Of a DNA stretch of 64,000 nt, positions 35,685-44,789 are shown piece by piece. Numbering within the stretch: the first letter of the stretch is position 1; every line of letters starts with the position of its first letter. The stretch lies in the NCBI RefSeq assembly GCF_014287355.1, contig NZ_JACOPE010000001.1, forward strand, positions 186,001 to 250,000, written 5' to 3'. The stretch is from Ruminococcus hominis. Lineage in GTDB: Bacteria > Bacillota > Clostridia > Lachnospirales > Lachnospiraceae. The position numbers and the translations under genes are program-made. Under the pieces are notes generated by a model. That model did not search any database, had not been told where the DNA came from, and worked only from the letters and a program-made list of their open reading frames with translations.

Positions 35685-36197
35685 ATGAAGCAAATGGATA
35701 TAGGCGTTGTTATAAAAAAATATAGAAAAGAAGCTGGTATGACGCAGGAGGAGATGGCAAACAGATTAGGCGTGACGACACCGGCTGTAAACAAATGGGA
35801 GAATAGTAATTCCAAGCCGGATATTGAACTGCTGGCACCAATTGCAAGACTGCTTGATATTTCACTTGATACATTACTTCCTTTTCATGAAAAACTTTCA
35901 GATACTGAAATCGAAGAAATTATCAGGAAGATGGACAGGATGTTTTCAGAAGAAGGCTATGAAAAGACTTATGAATGGGCATTGAGACTTATAAAGGAAT
36001 ATCCGAATTGTAACATGCTTATCTGGCAGACTGCGGTAATGCTTGATGCAAGAAGAATAACGGATAAATGCACGAATCAGGAAAAATATGATAAGCAGAT
36101 TAACGCATGGTATGAGCTGGCACTACATGATGAGAATGAAGAGATACAGCATCATGCAGCAGAAGAGATTATGTTAAAAGAATTGATTTATACTTAA
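35685..36197 (+). CDS. XRE regulator with C-terminus replaced by the tail of TnpV
   Basis: This 170-residue protein begins with a standard XRE domain (MDIGVVIKKYRKEAGMTQEE then AVNKWENSNSKPDIELLAP) and a helical repeat region typical of this regulator class. The last residues, HAAEEIMLKELIYT, match the TnpV end (NAAEEIVLKELIYR at 7244-7286). The DNA also matches (GAAGAGATT.TGTT.AAAGAATTGATTTA). Regulators of this class normally continue with more helical repeats, so this is a fusion made by element loss or insertion. It may still bind DNA. Confidence 0.75.
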   Translation: MKQMDIGVVIKKYRKEAGMTQEEMANRLGVTTPAVNKWENSNSKPDIELLAPIARLLDISLDTLLPFHEKLSDTEIEEIIRKMDRMFSEEGYEKTYEWALRLIKEYPNCNMLIWQTAVMLDARRITDKCTNQEKYDKQINAWYELALHDENEEIQHHAAEEIMLKELIYT

Positions 36198-36202
36198 AAA
36201 AG

Positions 36203-36236
36203 AGGGCGGCAGCATTTTGACTGTCGCCCTTTGGTT
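36203..36236 (+). terminator. Rho-independent terminator after XRE-TnpV fusion
   Basis: AGGGCGGCAG (36203-36212) pairs with CTGTCGCCCT (36221-36230) with one G-U pair, followed by TTGGTTATTT. Confidence 0.75.
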
Positions 36237-36265
36237 ATTTATGGATATTTCTTTTCTAATTCTCT

Positions 36266-36600
36266 TCAATTTTTTTGGCTATATCCAATGGTACTTACTA
36301 CTAATGAAATTCCGAAAATTATTACTGCAACAATAGCGGCAACTATCATATATGAGTAAGCAGAGTTCAACATTGCAGATATTCCCGGTCCATCTTCAAA
36401 ATATTTTACAAAGTAAAACATGGGGATTACCACAATCAATCCCATAGTTTGTGCAGAACGAAAACCAAAGCAATAAGTTAATGGCAAGCAAATTCCTGTC
36501 CATATCAATGGGATAATAAATGCTGCAACAATCGAAAATAGCCAGATAAACTGGCAAAACAGGACCGGACAGCTGATGTAAAACCATCCGGAATATTCAC
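36266..36600 (-). pseudogene. C-terminal fragment of an ABC-2-type permease
   Basis: A hydrophobic frame without a clear start reads VLFCQFIWLFSIVAAFIIPL, then IWTGICLPLTYCFGFRSAQT, and ends VVSTIGYSQKN. The PLTY.FG..SAQ pattern is typical of the end of ABC-2 permeases found beside GntR/ABC pairs. No ATPase or N-terminal half is present, so it is a relic. Confidence 0.45.
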
Positions 36601-36854
36601 TACTATTGAAAAATGCACCGACAGTAGATTTTTAGGTGTTTTTGGAGAGAAAACAGTAAATGTTCTGAAAGTCAATTTGATGTTGGACGGTATCCTGTAA
36701 CGCGTGCTCTCAAAAGATGAGCAAAAGATTTCAGACTTCTGCTCATCTTTATACAATCTTAATTTCAAAACAAACTTACTTACGCCCATTTAATACAAAT
36801 AAAGATAGAGTAAAGGCAATATAAAAAAGGAATTAAGATTATGGGGATATAGTT
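36601..36854. other. Gap before ktrB with an orphan reading frame and a hairpin
   Basis: On the plus strand about 36577-36699 reads PSGIFTTIEKCTDSRF then LGVFGEKTVNVLKVN with no start; the protein is not recognised. GATGAGC and GCTCATC near 36716-36750 form a weak hairpin. The ktrB start at 36855 is preceded by GGGGATATAG. No riboswitch was seen. Confidence 0.35.
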
Positions 36855-38195
36855 ATGCAACAGACAAACAGATCAAGACATCGACATATGACATCATTTC
36901 AAGTGATTAGTTTAGGGTTTTTATCCGTGATTCTCTTAGGAAGCCTGCTTTTGATGCTGCCGGTTGCCACAAAAAGCGGTCAGTGTACCTCCTTTTTGGA
37001 TGCTTTGTTTACCGCAACTTCTGCGGTTTGTGTGACTGGACTGGTTGTTAATGATACGGCAACCTACTGGTCTTTATTTGGACAAGGAATTATTTTACTG
37101 CTGATTCAAATCGGAGGTATGGGAATTGTTACGATTGCTATTGCGATTGCTGTTGTATCCGGACGCAAAATCGGGTTGATGCAGCGAAGTACCATGCAGG
37201 AGGCAATTTCAGCTCCAACGGTGGGCGGCATTGTACGGAGAACGCAATTTATTATCCGGATTACTATTCTTATCGAAATCATTGGTGCGGCTCTTTTAGC
37301 CCCTGTTTTTTGTAGGGACTTTGGGTTTTGGAAAGGAATATGGTATTCGCTGTTCCATTCTATTTCTGCTTTTTGCAATGCAGGATTTGATCTAATCGGT
37401 ATAAGAACTCCTTTTTCCTCGTTGACCTTTTATTCTGTACAGCCGATTGTAAATCTTGTAATTATGGCGCTGATTGTTGCAGGAGGTATTGGATTCCTTA
37501 CATGGGAGGATATAAAGAATCATAAATGGCATTTCAAAAAATACCGGATGCAAAGCAAGGTGATTTTTATGGTAACAGGACTATTGATATTCTTACCGGC
37601 TCTTTACTTTTTTTATTTTGAATTTTCAAATGTGCCTCTTACGGAAAGAGTATGGGTTTCCTTGTTTCAATCCGTTACACCGAGAACTGCAGGATTTAAT
37701 ACGGCAGATTTGACTTTACTCAGTGAAGTTGGGCAAATGCTTATCATTATTCTGATGCTTATCGGTGGCTCTCCCGGTTCCACTGCAGGTGGTATGAAAA
37801 CGACAACTCTTGCAGTTCTCGTTTCATCGGCATTATCTGTATTTAGGAAAAAGGAACACACCCATTTTTTCGGCAGACAAATTCCAGATGGCACTATCAG
37901 AAATGCAGCTACAATTTTTTTGATGTATATCGTTTTATTTCTTGTCGGAGGAATGGTAATTAGCAGCACAGAAGATATTCCACTTATGACCGCTTTGTTT
38001 GAGACGGCGTCGGCAATCGGAACAGTAGGGTTATCGCTGGGAATAACTCCTGATCTGGGGCTTGTTTCCCATATAATCTTGATTTGCCTGATGTTTTTTG
38101 GCAGAGTGGGAGGATTGACCTTGATTTTTGCCACCATTTCTGAAAAAAAGTCTAACGGTTCAAGATATCCTCAGGAAAAAATTACAGTAGGTTAA
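36855..38195 (+). CDS. ktrB: TrkH/KtrB-type potassium channel subunit
   Basis: This 446-residue membrane protein has four M1-P-M2 repeats with selectivity-filter turns. The first is TSAVCVTGLVVND, then SISAFCNAGFDLIG, SVTPRTAGFNTADL, and TASAIGTVGLSLGIT. It moves K+ (with Na+ in some) under control of a cytosolic gating ring. The ktrA gene follows 13 bp later. Together with kdpDE downstream it forms a potassium homeostasis module. Confidence 0.92.
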   Translation: MQQTNRSRHRHMTSFQVISLGFLSVILLGSLLLMLPVATKSGQCTSFLDALFTATSAVCVTGLVVNDTATYWSLFGQGIILLLIQIGGMGIVTIAIAIAVVSGRKIGLMQRSTMQEAISAPTVGGIVRRTQFIIRITILIEIIGAALLAPVFCRDFGFWKGIWYSLFHSISAFCNAGFDLIGIRTPFSSLTFYSVQPIVNLVIMALIVAGGIGFLTWEDIKNHKWHFKKYRMQSKVIFMVTGLLIFLPALYFFYFEFSNVPLTERVWVSLFQSVTPRTAGFNTADLTLLSEVGQMLIIILMLIGGSPGSTAGGMKTTTLAVLVSSALSVFRKKEHTHFFGRQIPDGTIRNAATIFLMYIVLFLVGGMVISSTEDIPLMTALFETASAIGTVGLSLGITPDLGLVSHIILICLMFFGRVGGLTLIFATISEKKSNGSRYPQEKITVG

Positions 38196-38208
38196 GGAGA
38201 ATAAAAAA

Positions 38209-38856
38209 ATGAAATCAATATTACTTATCGGTCTGGGAAGATTCGGACGGCATATTGCTATAAAATTAGATGAATTGCATCATCAGGTGATGGCGGTAGA
38301 TAAAGAAGATACTCGAGTTGATGCTGTACTTCCCTTTGTAACTAACGCTCAGATTGGGGATGCGACGAATGAGGATTTTTTAAGTTCGCTTGGTGTTGGG
38401 AATTTTGATGTTTGTATTGTGGCTATCGGAGATAACTTTCAGAATTCATTGGAAGTAACGTCCCTTTTGAAGGAACTCGGTGCAAGAATGGTGGTGTCTC
38501 GTGCCGCTCGTGATGTTCATGCAAAATTTCTTTTACGGAACGGCGCAGATGAAATTGTTTATCCCGAAAGGCAGCTTGCCGATTGGGTTGCGATCCGTTA
38601 TAGTGCTGATCACATTTTCGATTACATAGAACTAGATGAAGAACATGCAATTTTTGAAATATCTATACCGAGAGAATGGATAGGAAAAACAATCGGTCAG
38701 TTGGATATACGAAAAAAATATAACATCAATATTATGGCGCTGAAAACAAATGATATTATGAATTTGAAAATAAGTTCCGATACGCAGTTGTTAAAGGACA
38801 GTACCATGCTTGTTCTTGGGGAGACAAAACATATTCAAAAATGTTTTCATATTTAA
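38209..38856 (+). CDS. ktrA: KtrA/TrkA gating subunit (RCK_N and RCK_C domains)
   Basis: This 215-residue protein starts behind AAGGAGAATAAAAAA. The Rossmann motif ILLIGLGRFGRHIAIKL binds ATP/ADP or NAD. The RCK_C domain (about 135-215) is where c-di-AMP binds in the family. It assembles as an octameric ring on KtrB. Confidence 0.92.
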   Translation: MKSILLIGLGRFGRHIAIKLDELHHQVMAVDKEDTRVDAVLPFVTNAQIGDATNEDFLSSLGVGNFDVCIVAIGDNFQNSLEVTSLLKELGARMVVSRAARDVHAKFLLRNGADEIVYPERQLADWVAIRYSADHIFDYIELDEEHAIFEISIPREWIGKTIGQLDIRKKYNINIMALKTNDIMNLKISSDTQLLKDSTMLVLGETKHIQKCFHI

Positions 38857-38877
38857 TTTTTGAAAGAAGTTGGTGAT

Positions 38878-38979
38878 ATGAAAGACTTTGTTTTACTTAT
38901 AGTGGTATTGGCAGCATTTATTTATGGTTATTTTCTTATGGAAAAGCTGGATAAATTCCTCGAGGAAAATCAATCCTAA
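38878..38979 (+). CDS. 33-residue single-helix membrane peptide in the Ktr-Kdp cluster
   Basis: A frame reads MKDFVLLIVVLAAFIYGYFL, then MEKLDKFLEENQS and stop, 21 bp after ktrA behind AAAGAAGTTGGTGAT. It is one membrane helix with a charged cytoplasmic tail, like KdpF or other small transporter subunits. Its position between ktrA and kdpD suggests a small accessory subunit of the Ktr channel or a regulator of KdpD. That role is inference. Confidence 0.6.
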   Translation: MKDFVLLIVVLAAFIYGYFLMEKLDKFLEENQS

Positions 38980-39028
38980 AAACTTATTTGTCGAAAAATT
39001 GAGTGATTTTTCGGAGCGTTTTCTGCTT

Positions 39029-39037
39029 TCGGCTACA
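39029..39037. repeat. Left target-site duplication of the ISAs1-family IS
   Basis: TCGGCTACA directly precedes the left terminal repeat and recurs at 41229-41237. Confidence 0.9.
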
Positions 39038-39125
39038 CAGGGTTGTTTCATGAAGGATTTTTAAAAACATAAAAAGATCAGATTTTATCGGGGGTTATGC
39101 ATGTTATACAAAACATGTGTAACTC

Positions 39126-39186
39126 TTGATTTTTTGTGCCTGTAGAGGTATAATATCTATATGGTATAGGTGTATTGCACCTATAC
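39126..39186 (+). promoter_or_regulatory. IS promoter and leader hairpin
   Basis: TTGATT (39126-39131) and TATAAT (39149-39154) are 17 bp apart. The leader contains a perfect 9-bp stem, GTATAGGTG (39164-39172) and CACCTATAC (39178-39186), which ends at the ribosome site AGAAAGGAGG. The stem could limit translation or block read-through from outside promoters. Confidence 0.6.
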
Positions 39187-39201
39187 AGAAAGGAGGATAT
39201 T

Positions 39202-39783
39202 ATGCCAGTAACTGAGAAAAAGTACCCGGATTGGGTTCAGAAGTATCGGATCAAAGGAACTACCGTGAAGAAAAAAGGAGATTCGTATTATCTCTATAAA
39301 AGAACATCCCGGCGCGTGAAAGGGAAAAAGTATCCGCAGCCAGTCGATACCTATATCGGCGTGATTACTCCGGAAGGAGTAATACAAAGCAATAAAAGAA
39401 AAGTATCTTTGACAGATGCAGAAGTATGGGAATACGGATTTTCAAAAGCCGTCTGGGAGTTGTGTCCGGATGATTGGAAAAAACCGTTGGGGGATGACTG
39501 GCAGGATGTACTTTCCATTATTCTTCTAAAACAGTCTCCAACCTCTTATATCCAGAAAACACGAGTGATGAAAAAAGAATCGGATTTCCGATATCAGTTT
39601 GCAGCCCAGACAGCGTCCCTGTCCCGCAGAATTTATAAAAAACAGGGCATTGGCCTGGAAGAATTACATCAGTTAGAGACCATCTATTTAGTATGCCTGG
39701 ATAAAACGGAAATCATTTCGAAAGTGAATGAGGGGCAACGGAGACTCCTGGAGAAAATACAGGTGGCATTGGAAATGTGCTGA
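39202..39783 (+). CDS. IS accessory protein preceding the ISAs1 transposase
   Basis: The start is at ATG 39202 behind AGAAAGGAGGATATT, giving 193 residues. The N-terminus (YPDWVQKYRIKGTTVKKKGD then YYLYKRTSRRVKGKKYPQPV) resembles the basic leader of some IS4-superfamily and ISNCY-like transposases. The rest is helical. It overlaps the transposase frame by 56 bp in another frame. Family members could be made as a frameshift fusion, but no slippery heptamer was seen. Confidence 0.6.
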   Translation: MPVTEKKYPDWVQKYRIKGTTVKKKGDSYYLYKRTSRRVKGKKYPQPVDTYIGVITPEGVIQSNKRKVSLTDAEVWEYGFSKAVWELCPDDWKKPLGDDWQDVLSIILLKQSPTSYIQKTRVMKKESDFRYQFAAQTASLSRRIYKKQGIGLEELHQLETIYLVCLDKTEIISKVNEGQRRLLEKIQVALEMC

Positions 39784-41068
39784 AAAGACTGTTCTGACAG
39801 AAAAATTGATCCATTATTTCAGGCAGATTCCGGATTATCGGTGCGGCAGAGAGAAAAGACACGATCTTGGAGAAATGCTGGTATGCGTCACCCTCGGATT
39901 CCTTTGTGGCCGGACAACGATCCGCAGGAGCCTGAAATGGTGCAAAACCCACTTGGAAGAGCTGCGGAAGCATATGAACTTAAAATACGGGATCGCCTCG
40001 CCTTCCACTATTACCCGGATGTTGAATGGCATTGATGAGGAATTAGCTTTGTATGCTTTTATGGAGTGGATTGGCGAGATCGTGGAATCCAGAAATACCC
40101 ATCTAGCTATTGATGGGAAAGCATTGTGCGGTGCAACGGAAAAAACGAAAGGTGAGACAACCCCGATGCTGCTGAATGTAGTGGAAACGGTCCGGGGATT
40201 GATACTTGCACAGCTTCCGGTAGATTCAAAGACGAATGAGATTACGGCGATTCCTGAATTATTAAAGCTTCTGGATATCAGCGGGAGCATTGTAACGATT
40301 GATGCTGTTGGGACACAGACTGCAATCATGGAACAGATTCATGAACAGGGAGGACATTTTGTGTTAACAGTAAAGAAAAATCAGCCGGAGGCCTATGAGG
40401 AGATTCATACGTTCATGGATAAACTGGGGGCGGAAGATCTCAAAAGAAAAAAAGGCGAAGCTATGGATCCTGGGATGAAGGAGTTCCTTGAGAAATACGA
40501 AGAAATCAGCCAGATGGAAAAAAACCGGGACAGAAATGAGTATAGGACTTGCCAGATATGTAAAGACGCTTCAAATCTGACCAAAAGCCAAAAAGAATGG
40601 CCGCACGTTCAAAGTATTGGGCGGATCAAGCAGGTGAGGATACCCAAGGAAAAAGACAGCCAGGGGAATGATGTGACGCCGTCGAAGGAAGAGTTTTTGG
40701 AAAAAGGCTCCAGAAGAATCCCAGCTCCTTCTGCTGGAGAGGGAGCCGGGAAAGATGTCCAGTGTACGGCACTGATATCAGACCTGATCCTTACAGCAGA
40801 GGAGCTGGGAAGCATAAAAAGAATGCACTGGTCAATAGAGAACCGGCTCCATCATGTGCTGGACGATACATTTAGGGAAGACCGCTCGCCAGCCAAAAAG
40901 TCCCGGAACAACCTGTCGCTCATCAGAAAATACGCATACAACATCCTGCGTCTGGCAATGTACGAGACGGGTCTGGCAAATATAATGACAGAAATGATGG
41001 ACTGCTTTTGTGACAATGCCGCTTTGCGGGAACGGTATGTGTTTCAAGGCATAGCCAGTCTCTATTGA
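39728..41068 (+). CDS. ISAs1-family DDE transposase
   Basis: The frame gives up to 446 residues; the true start is unclear, as no good ribosome site precedes ATG 39728. The DDE residues lie in HLAIDGKALCGA, IVTIDAVGTQ and WSIENRLHHVLDDTFRED, with an N-terminal DDE_Tnp_1-associated domain (FRQIPDYRCGREKRHDL). All catalytic parts and the 3-prime end are present, so the IS looks active. Confidence 0.88.
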   Translation: MRGNGDSWRKYRWHWKCAEKTVLTEKLIHYFRQIPDYRCGREKRHDLGEMLVCVTLGFLCGRTTIRRSLKWCKTHLEELRKHMNLKYGIASPSTITRMLNGIDEELALYAFMEWIGEIVESRNTHLAIDGKALCGATEKTKGETTPMLLNVVETVRGLILAQLPVDSKTNEITAIPELLKLLDISGSIVTIDAVGTQTAIMEQIHEQGGHFVLTVKKNQPEAYEEIHTFMDKLGAEDLKRKKGEAMDPGMKEFLEKYEEISQMEKNRDRNEYRTCQICKDASNLTKSQKEWPHVQSIGRIKQVRIPKEKDSQGNDVTPSKEEFLEKGSRRIPAPSAGEGAGKDVQCTALISDLILTAEELGSIKRMHWSIENRLHHVLDDTFREDRSPAKKSRNNLSLIRKYAYNILRLAMYETGLANIMTEMMDCFCDNAALRERYVFQGIASLY

Positions 41069-41228
41069 CTATATAAAAAGAATACCTCTGAAAAAAGGTC
41101 CTGTAAAGGGATATAGAGTTAATTTGCGCTTTTTTACATGACCAATGAATCAGAAACAATATGAGAGATGTGATAGCAAGGATGCAATAAGTTAGATCTG
41201 CCCATGGATAGTTCATGAAACAACCCTG

Positions 41229-41237
41229 TCGGCTACA
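41229..41237. repeat. Right target-site duplication of the IS
   Basis: TCGGCTACA follows the right terminal repeat and matches 39029-39037. Confidence 0.9.
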
Positions 41238-41363
41238 AGCCCGAATGGAAAAAAAGAAGAAAAGGTGGTATAATCTTTATGCGATTTTAATGTTAGTGTT
41301 AAAATACTTTTCTGAAATTTACTTATTATTCTATATAACGTTTTTGTACAAGGAGATGACCGT

Positions 41364-44063
41364 ATGGGTGAAAGCAGACACAATCCGGATCAGTTATTAA
41401 AGGCAATCCAAGCTGATGAAGAAAACCGTAATAAAGGACATTTGAAAATCTTTTTCGGATACGCAGCTGGCGTGGGTAAAACCTACGCCATGTTAGAAGC
41501 GGCTCATATGGAAAAACAGAAGGGAATTGACGTGGTAGCCGGTTATATAGAACCTCATGCACGCCCCAAGACAGCAGCTCTTTTGAATGGCTTAGAAGTT
41601 CTTCCTACAAGAGAAGTTCTCTATAATGGTATGATACTGAACGAATTCGACATTGACATGGCGCTGAAAAGAAAACCACAGATTATTCTTGTAGACGAAC
41701 TTGCGCATACGAATGCCGAAGGATGCCGTCATGCAAAACGGTATCAGGACATTAAGGAACTTTTGAATGCAGGGATTGATGTCTATACGACTGTCAATGT
41801 TCAGCATATTGAAAGCCTTTGTGATACAGTTGCATCCATTACGGAAATTGTTGTACGAGAACGCATCCCGGATTCTATTTTTGATAATGCAGATCAGGTT
41901 GAATTAATAGATATTGAACCACAGGATTTGATCAACCGTTTGAATACAGAAAATGTATACAGACAGACACAGGAAAAACAGGCAGTAGAAAATTTTTTTA
42001 CAATAGAAAATTTGACAGCTCTCCGGGAGATTTCACTGCGGCGATGTGCGGACCGGGTGAATATCCTCACAGAAAATACCCGCATAAAAAATCATGGAGA
42101 TTATCACACAGGCGAACATATTCTTGTATGTCTATCTTCTTCTCCATCCAATGCGAAAATTATCCGTACCGCCGCAAAAATGGCTTCTGCTTTTAAAGGG
42201 GAGTTTACGGCTCTATTTGTAGAAACCCCAGATTTTTCGGTGATGAGCGAGGAAAATGTAAAACGCCTGCGTTCAAATATTCGTCTTGCTGAGCAGCTTG
42301 GGGCAAAAATTGAAACAGTTTACGGAGAAGATGTTCCGTTTCAGATTGCGGAATTCACCCGTTTGTCCGGTGTGTCAAAGATTGTGATCGGACGTAGTTC
42401 TGCTACAAAACGGCATTTGCTCAGCAAACCGACCCTGACAGAAAAATTGATTGATTATGCCCCTAACCTGGATGTGCATATTATTCCGGATACGGTTTCT
42501 AATGCGGCAGTGTATCAGTTAAAAGGGGGAAAGAAAAAGAACCATATTCTATTCTCTGTCACTGATACATTAAAATCTACTGCGATTTTGATTTTATCCA
42601 GTTTAGTCGGAATGATTTTCCAGAAATTTGGATTTGACGAAGCAAATATCATTACTGTTTTTGTTTTAGGCGTTCTTGTCACCGCTGTCATCACGAAACA
42701 TCAGATATACAGCCTAATTTCCTCGATTGTAAGTGTTTTGGTCTTTAATTTCCTGTTTACGGAACCTCAATTTACTTTGCAGGCGTATGATCAGGGTTAT
42801 CCTGTTACTTTTATTATCATGTTTTTGGCGGCATTTTTAACCGGTTCTCTTGCTATACGGATTAAAAACCAGGCAAAACAGGCGGCACAATCTGCTTACC
42901 GTACCAAAGTGTTATTTGATACAAACCAGCTATTGCAACAGGCAAAAGATAAAAATGAAATTGTATCTGCAACTTCAAATCAGCTCATTAAACTCTTGGG
43001 AAAAGATATCGTTTTTTATTTAGCTGATGGAGAAGTGTTGGATACGCCGCATATTTTTTCTGTGACGGAGGAAAATTTGGAATCGTGTATTTCCGAAAAT
43101 GAAAAGACCGTTGCCGGCTGGGTATTGAAAAACAATAAACGTGCCGGAGCTACAACAGGAACGCTTTCCAATGCAAAATGCTTGTACCTTGCTGTTCGCA
43201 GCAACAGTATGGTATATGGAGTTGTTGGAATCGTGATGGGGGAAATACCTCTTGATCCATTTGAAAACAGTATTCTACTGTCCATTCTTGGAGAATGTGC
43301 CCTGGCTTTGGAAAATGAGAAAAATGCCCGTGAGAAACAGGAGGCGGCTATCCTTGCAAAAAATGAACAGTTGCGAGCGAACCTGCTGCGTGCTATTTCA
43401 CATGATTTGAGGACACCGCTGACATCCATTTCCGGTAATGCCAGCAACCTTTTGTCCAATGGCGATTCCTTTGATAATGATACAAAAAAGCAGCTGTACA
43501 TGGATATTTATGATGATTCCATGTGGCTGATTAACCTTGTAGAAAACCTGCTGGCTGTAACCCGAATTGAAGAAGGACGGTTGAATCTCCGTATAATGGA
43601 AGATTTGATGGATGACGTGATCACAGAAGCGTTACATCATATTAACCGAAAGAGTGAAGAACATCATATTTCCGTTGAAAGCAAAGAAGAATTTCTTCTT
43701 GCAAAAATGGATGCAAAGCTTATTGTTCAAGTAATCATCAATATTGTTGATAATGCTATCAAATATACACCTAAAAATTCTCATATTGTTATTCGGACAG
43801 AAAAGCAGGGAAAACAAGCAATCGTATCTATATCGGATGACGGAAACGGAATTGCTGACGAAATAAAGCCACGGATATTCGATATGTTTTACAGTGGTGC
43901 AAATCAAATCGCAGACAGCCGCCGAAGTTCAGGACTTGGATTATCTTTGTGCAAGTCCATTATTAACGCCCACGGCGGAGAACTTACTGTTTCAGATAAT
44001 CTGCCGCACGGAACAGTATTTACATTTACATTACCGGCAGGGGAGGTCAAAGTATATGAATAA
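41364..44063 (+). CDS. kdpD: KdpD potassium/turgor sensor histidine kinase
   Basis: This 899-residue full-length protein starts behind AAGGAGATGACCGT. The N-terminal KdpD domain has a Walker-like FGYAAGVGKTYAMLEAAHME and LVDELAHTNAEG. A universal-stress-like domain (about 250-375), four membrane helices (about 395-500) and a GAF domain follow. HisKA has AISHDLRTPLTSISG and the ATPase has NIVDNAIKYTP, SDDGNGI and GLGLSLCKSI. No kdpFABC genes are in the window; the neighbours are ktrBA, so KdpDE probably controls Ktr here. Confidence 0.94.
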   Translation: MGESRHNPDQLLKAIQADEENRNKGHLKIFFGYAAGVGKTYAMLEAAHMEKQKGIDVVAGYIEPHARPKTAALLNGLEVLPTREVLYNGMILNEFDIDMALKRKPQIILVDELAHTNAEGCRHAKRYQDIKELLNAGIDVYTTVNVQHIESLCDTVASITEIVVRERIPDSIFDNADQVELIDIEPQDLINRLNTENVYRQTQEKQAVENFFTIENLTALREISLRRCADRVNILTENTRIKNHGDYHTGEHILVCLSSSPSNAKIIRTAAKMASAFKGEFTALFVETPDFSVMSEENVKRLRSNIRLAEQLGAKIETVYGEDVPFQIAEFTRLSGVSKIVIGRSSATKRHLLSKPTLTEKLIDYAPNLDVHIIPDTVSNAAVYQLKGGKKKNHILFSVTDTLKSTAILILSSLVGMIFQKFGFDEANIITVFVLGVLVTAVITKHQIYSLISSIVSVLVFNFLFTEPQFTLQAYDQGYPVTFIIMFLAAFLTGSLAIRIKNQAKQAAQSAYRTKVLFDTNQLLQQAKDKNEIVSATSNQLIKLLGKDIVFYLADGEVLDTPHIFSVTEENLESCISENEKTVAGWVLKNNKRAGATTGTLSNAKCLYLAVRSNSMVYGVVGIVMGEIPLDPFENSILLSILGECALALENEKNAREKQEAAILAKNEQLRANLLRAISHDLRTPLTSISGNASNLLSNGDSFDNDTKKQLYMDIYDDSMWLINLVENLLAVTRIEEGRLNLRIMEDLMDDVITEALHHINRKSEEHHISVESKEEFLLAKMDAKLIVQVIINIVDNAIKYTPKNSHIVIRTEKQGKQAIVSISDDGNGIADEIKPRIFDMFYSGANQIADSRRSSGLGLSLCKSIINAHGGELTVSDNLPHGTVFTFTLPAGEVKVYE

Positions 44064-44757
44064 GTCACTAATATTAGTTGTAGAAGATGACACATCTGTC
44101 AGAAATTTAATTACAACAACCTTAAAAGCGCACGAATACCGATATCTGACGGCGCCCGATGGTCAATCGGCAATTTTAGAAGCATCTTCACACAATCCTG
44201 ACATTGTTTTACTTGATTTAGGACTTCCTGATATGGATGGCATTGAAATTATTAAAAAAATCCGTACTTGGTCAAACATGCCAATTATCGTAATCAGTGC
44301 TCGCAGTGAAGATACCGATAAAATTGATGCGTTGGATGCTGGTGCAGATGATTATTTAACAAAGCCATTTTCTGTTGAAGAACTGCTTGCCAGACTACGA
44401 GTCACGCAAAGAAGGTTATTGATGATGCAAAAAGTATCCCCTGCCGAAGCGGTTGTTTTTGTAAACGGAAAACTTCGTGTAGATTATGCTGCAGGTTGTG
44501 CTTATTTGAATGAAGAAGAGTTGCATTTAACACCTATTGAATATAAGTTGCTTTGCCTGTTGACAAGAAATATAGGAAAAGTTCTGACCCATACTTTCCT
44601 TACGCAAAGCATTTGGGGAAGTAGTTGGGATAACGATATTGCCTCCCTTCGTGTGTTTATGGCAACACTTCGTAAAAAAATTGAGAAAGAACCGAACTCT
44701 CCACAATATATCCAAACACACATTGGTGTTGGGTATCGGATGCTGAAAGTTGATTGA
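44056..44757 (+). CDS. kdpE: KdpE-type response regulator
   Basis: The start is at ATG 44056 (MNKSLILVVEDD) behind GGGGAGGTCAAAGTAT, overlapping kdpD by 8 bp; a longer upstream frame is just kdpD sequence in another frame. The protein has 233 residues. It has phospho-Asp in IVLLDLGLPDMDG, Lys in YLTKPFS and a winged helix ending IQTHIGVGYRMLKVD. Confidence 0.93.
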   Translation: MNKSLILVVEDDTSVRNLITTTLKAHEYRYLTAPDGQSAILEASSHNPDIVLLDLGLPDMDGIEIIKKIRTWSNMPIIVISARSEDTDKIDALDAGADDYLTKPFSVEELLARLRVTQRRLLMMQKVSPAEAVVFVNGKLRVDYAAGCAYLNEEELHLTPIEYKLLCLLTRNIGKVLTHTFLTQSIWGSSWDNDIASLRVFMATLRKKIEKEPNSPQYIQTHIGVGYRMLKVD

Positions 44758-44789
44758 ACTTCACAACACCATAGTTAAAGTTGGAATAT

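Larger units (their letters stand above)
39038..41228 (+). mobile_element. Complete ISAs1-family insertion sequence (2191 bp)
   Basis: Perfect 17-bp terminal inverted repeats (CAGGGTTGTTTCATGAA at 39038-39054, complement at 41212-41228) bound two ORFs. They are flanked by a 9-bp target duplication. CAGGG ends and a DDE transposase of this kind are typical of ISAs1. The intact duplication indicates a direct, fairly recent insertion. It separates the small Ktr-associated peptide gene from kdpD, so kdpDE may now depend on its own or an IS promoter. Confidence 0.9.

Noticed and set aside
36505..36789. 94-codon minus-strand ORF before ktrB
   Set aside because: It is antisense to other fragments, with biased composition and no recognisable motif. 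Treated as a chance frame.
40380..41068. Possible truncation of the IS transposase
   Set aside because: All three DDE segments, the 3-prime end, both terminal repeats and the target duplication are present. The extra length is an internal lysine-rich insert.
43894..44055. Longer N-terminus for kdpE
   Set aside because: The upstream part is kdpD sequence in another frame. The receiver domain starts at ATG 44056 with a good ribosome site.
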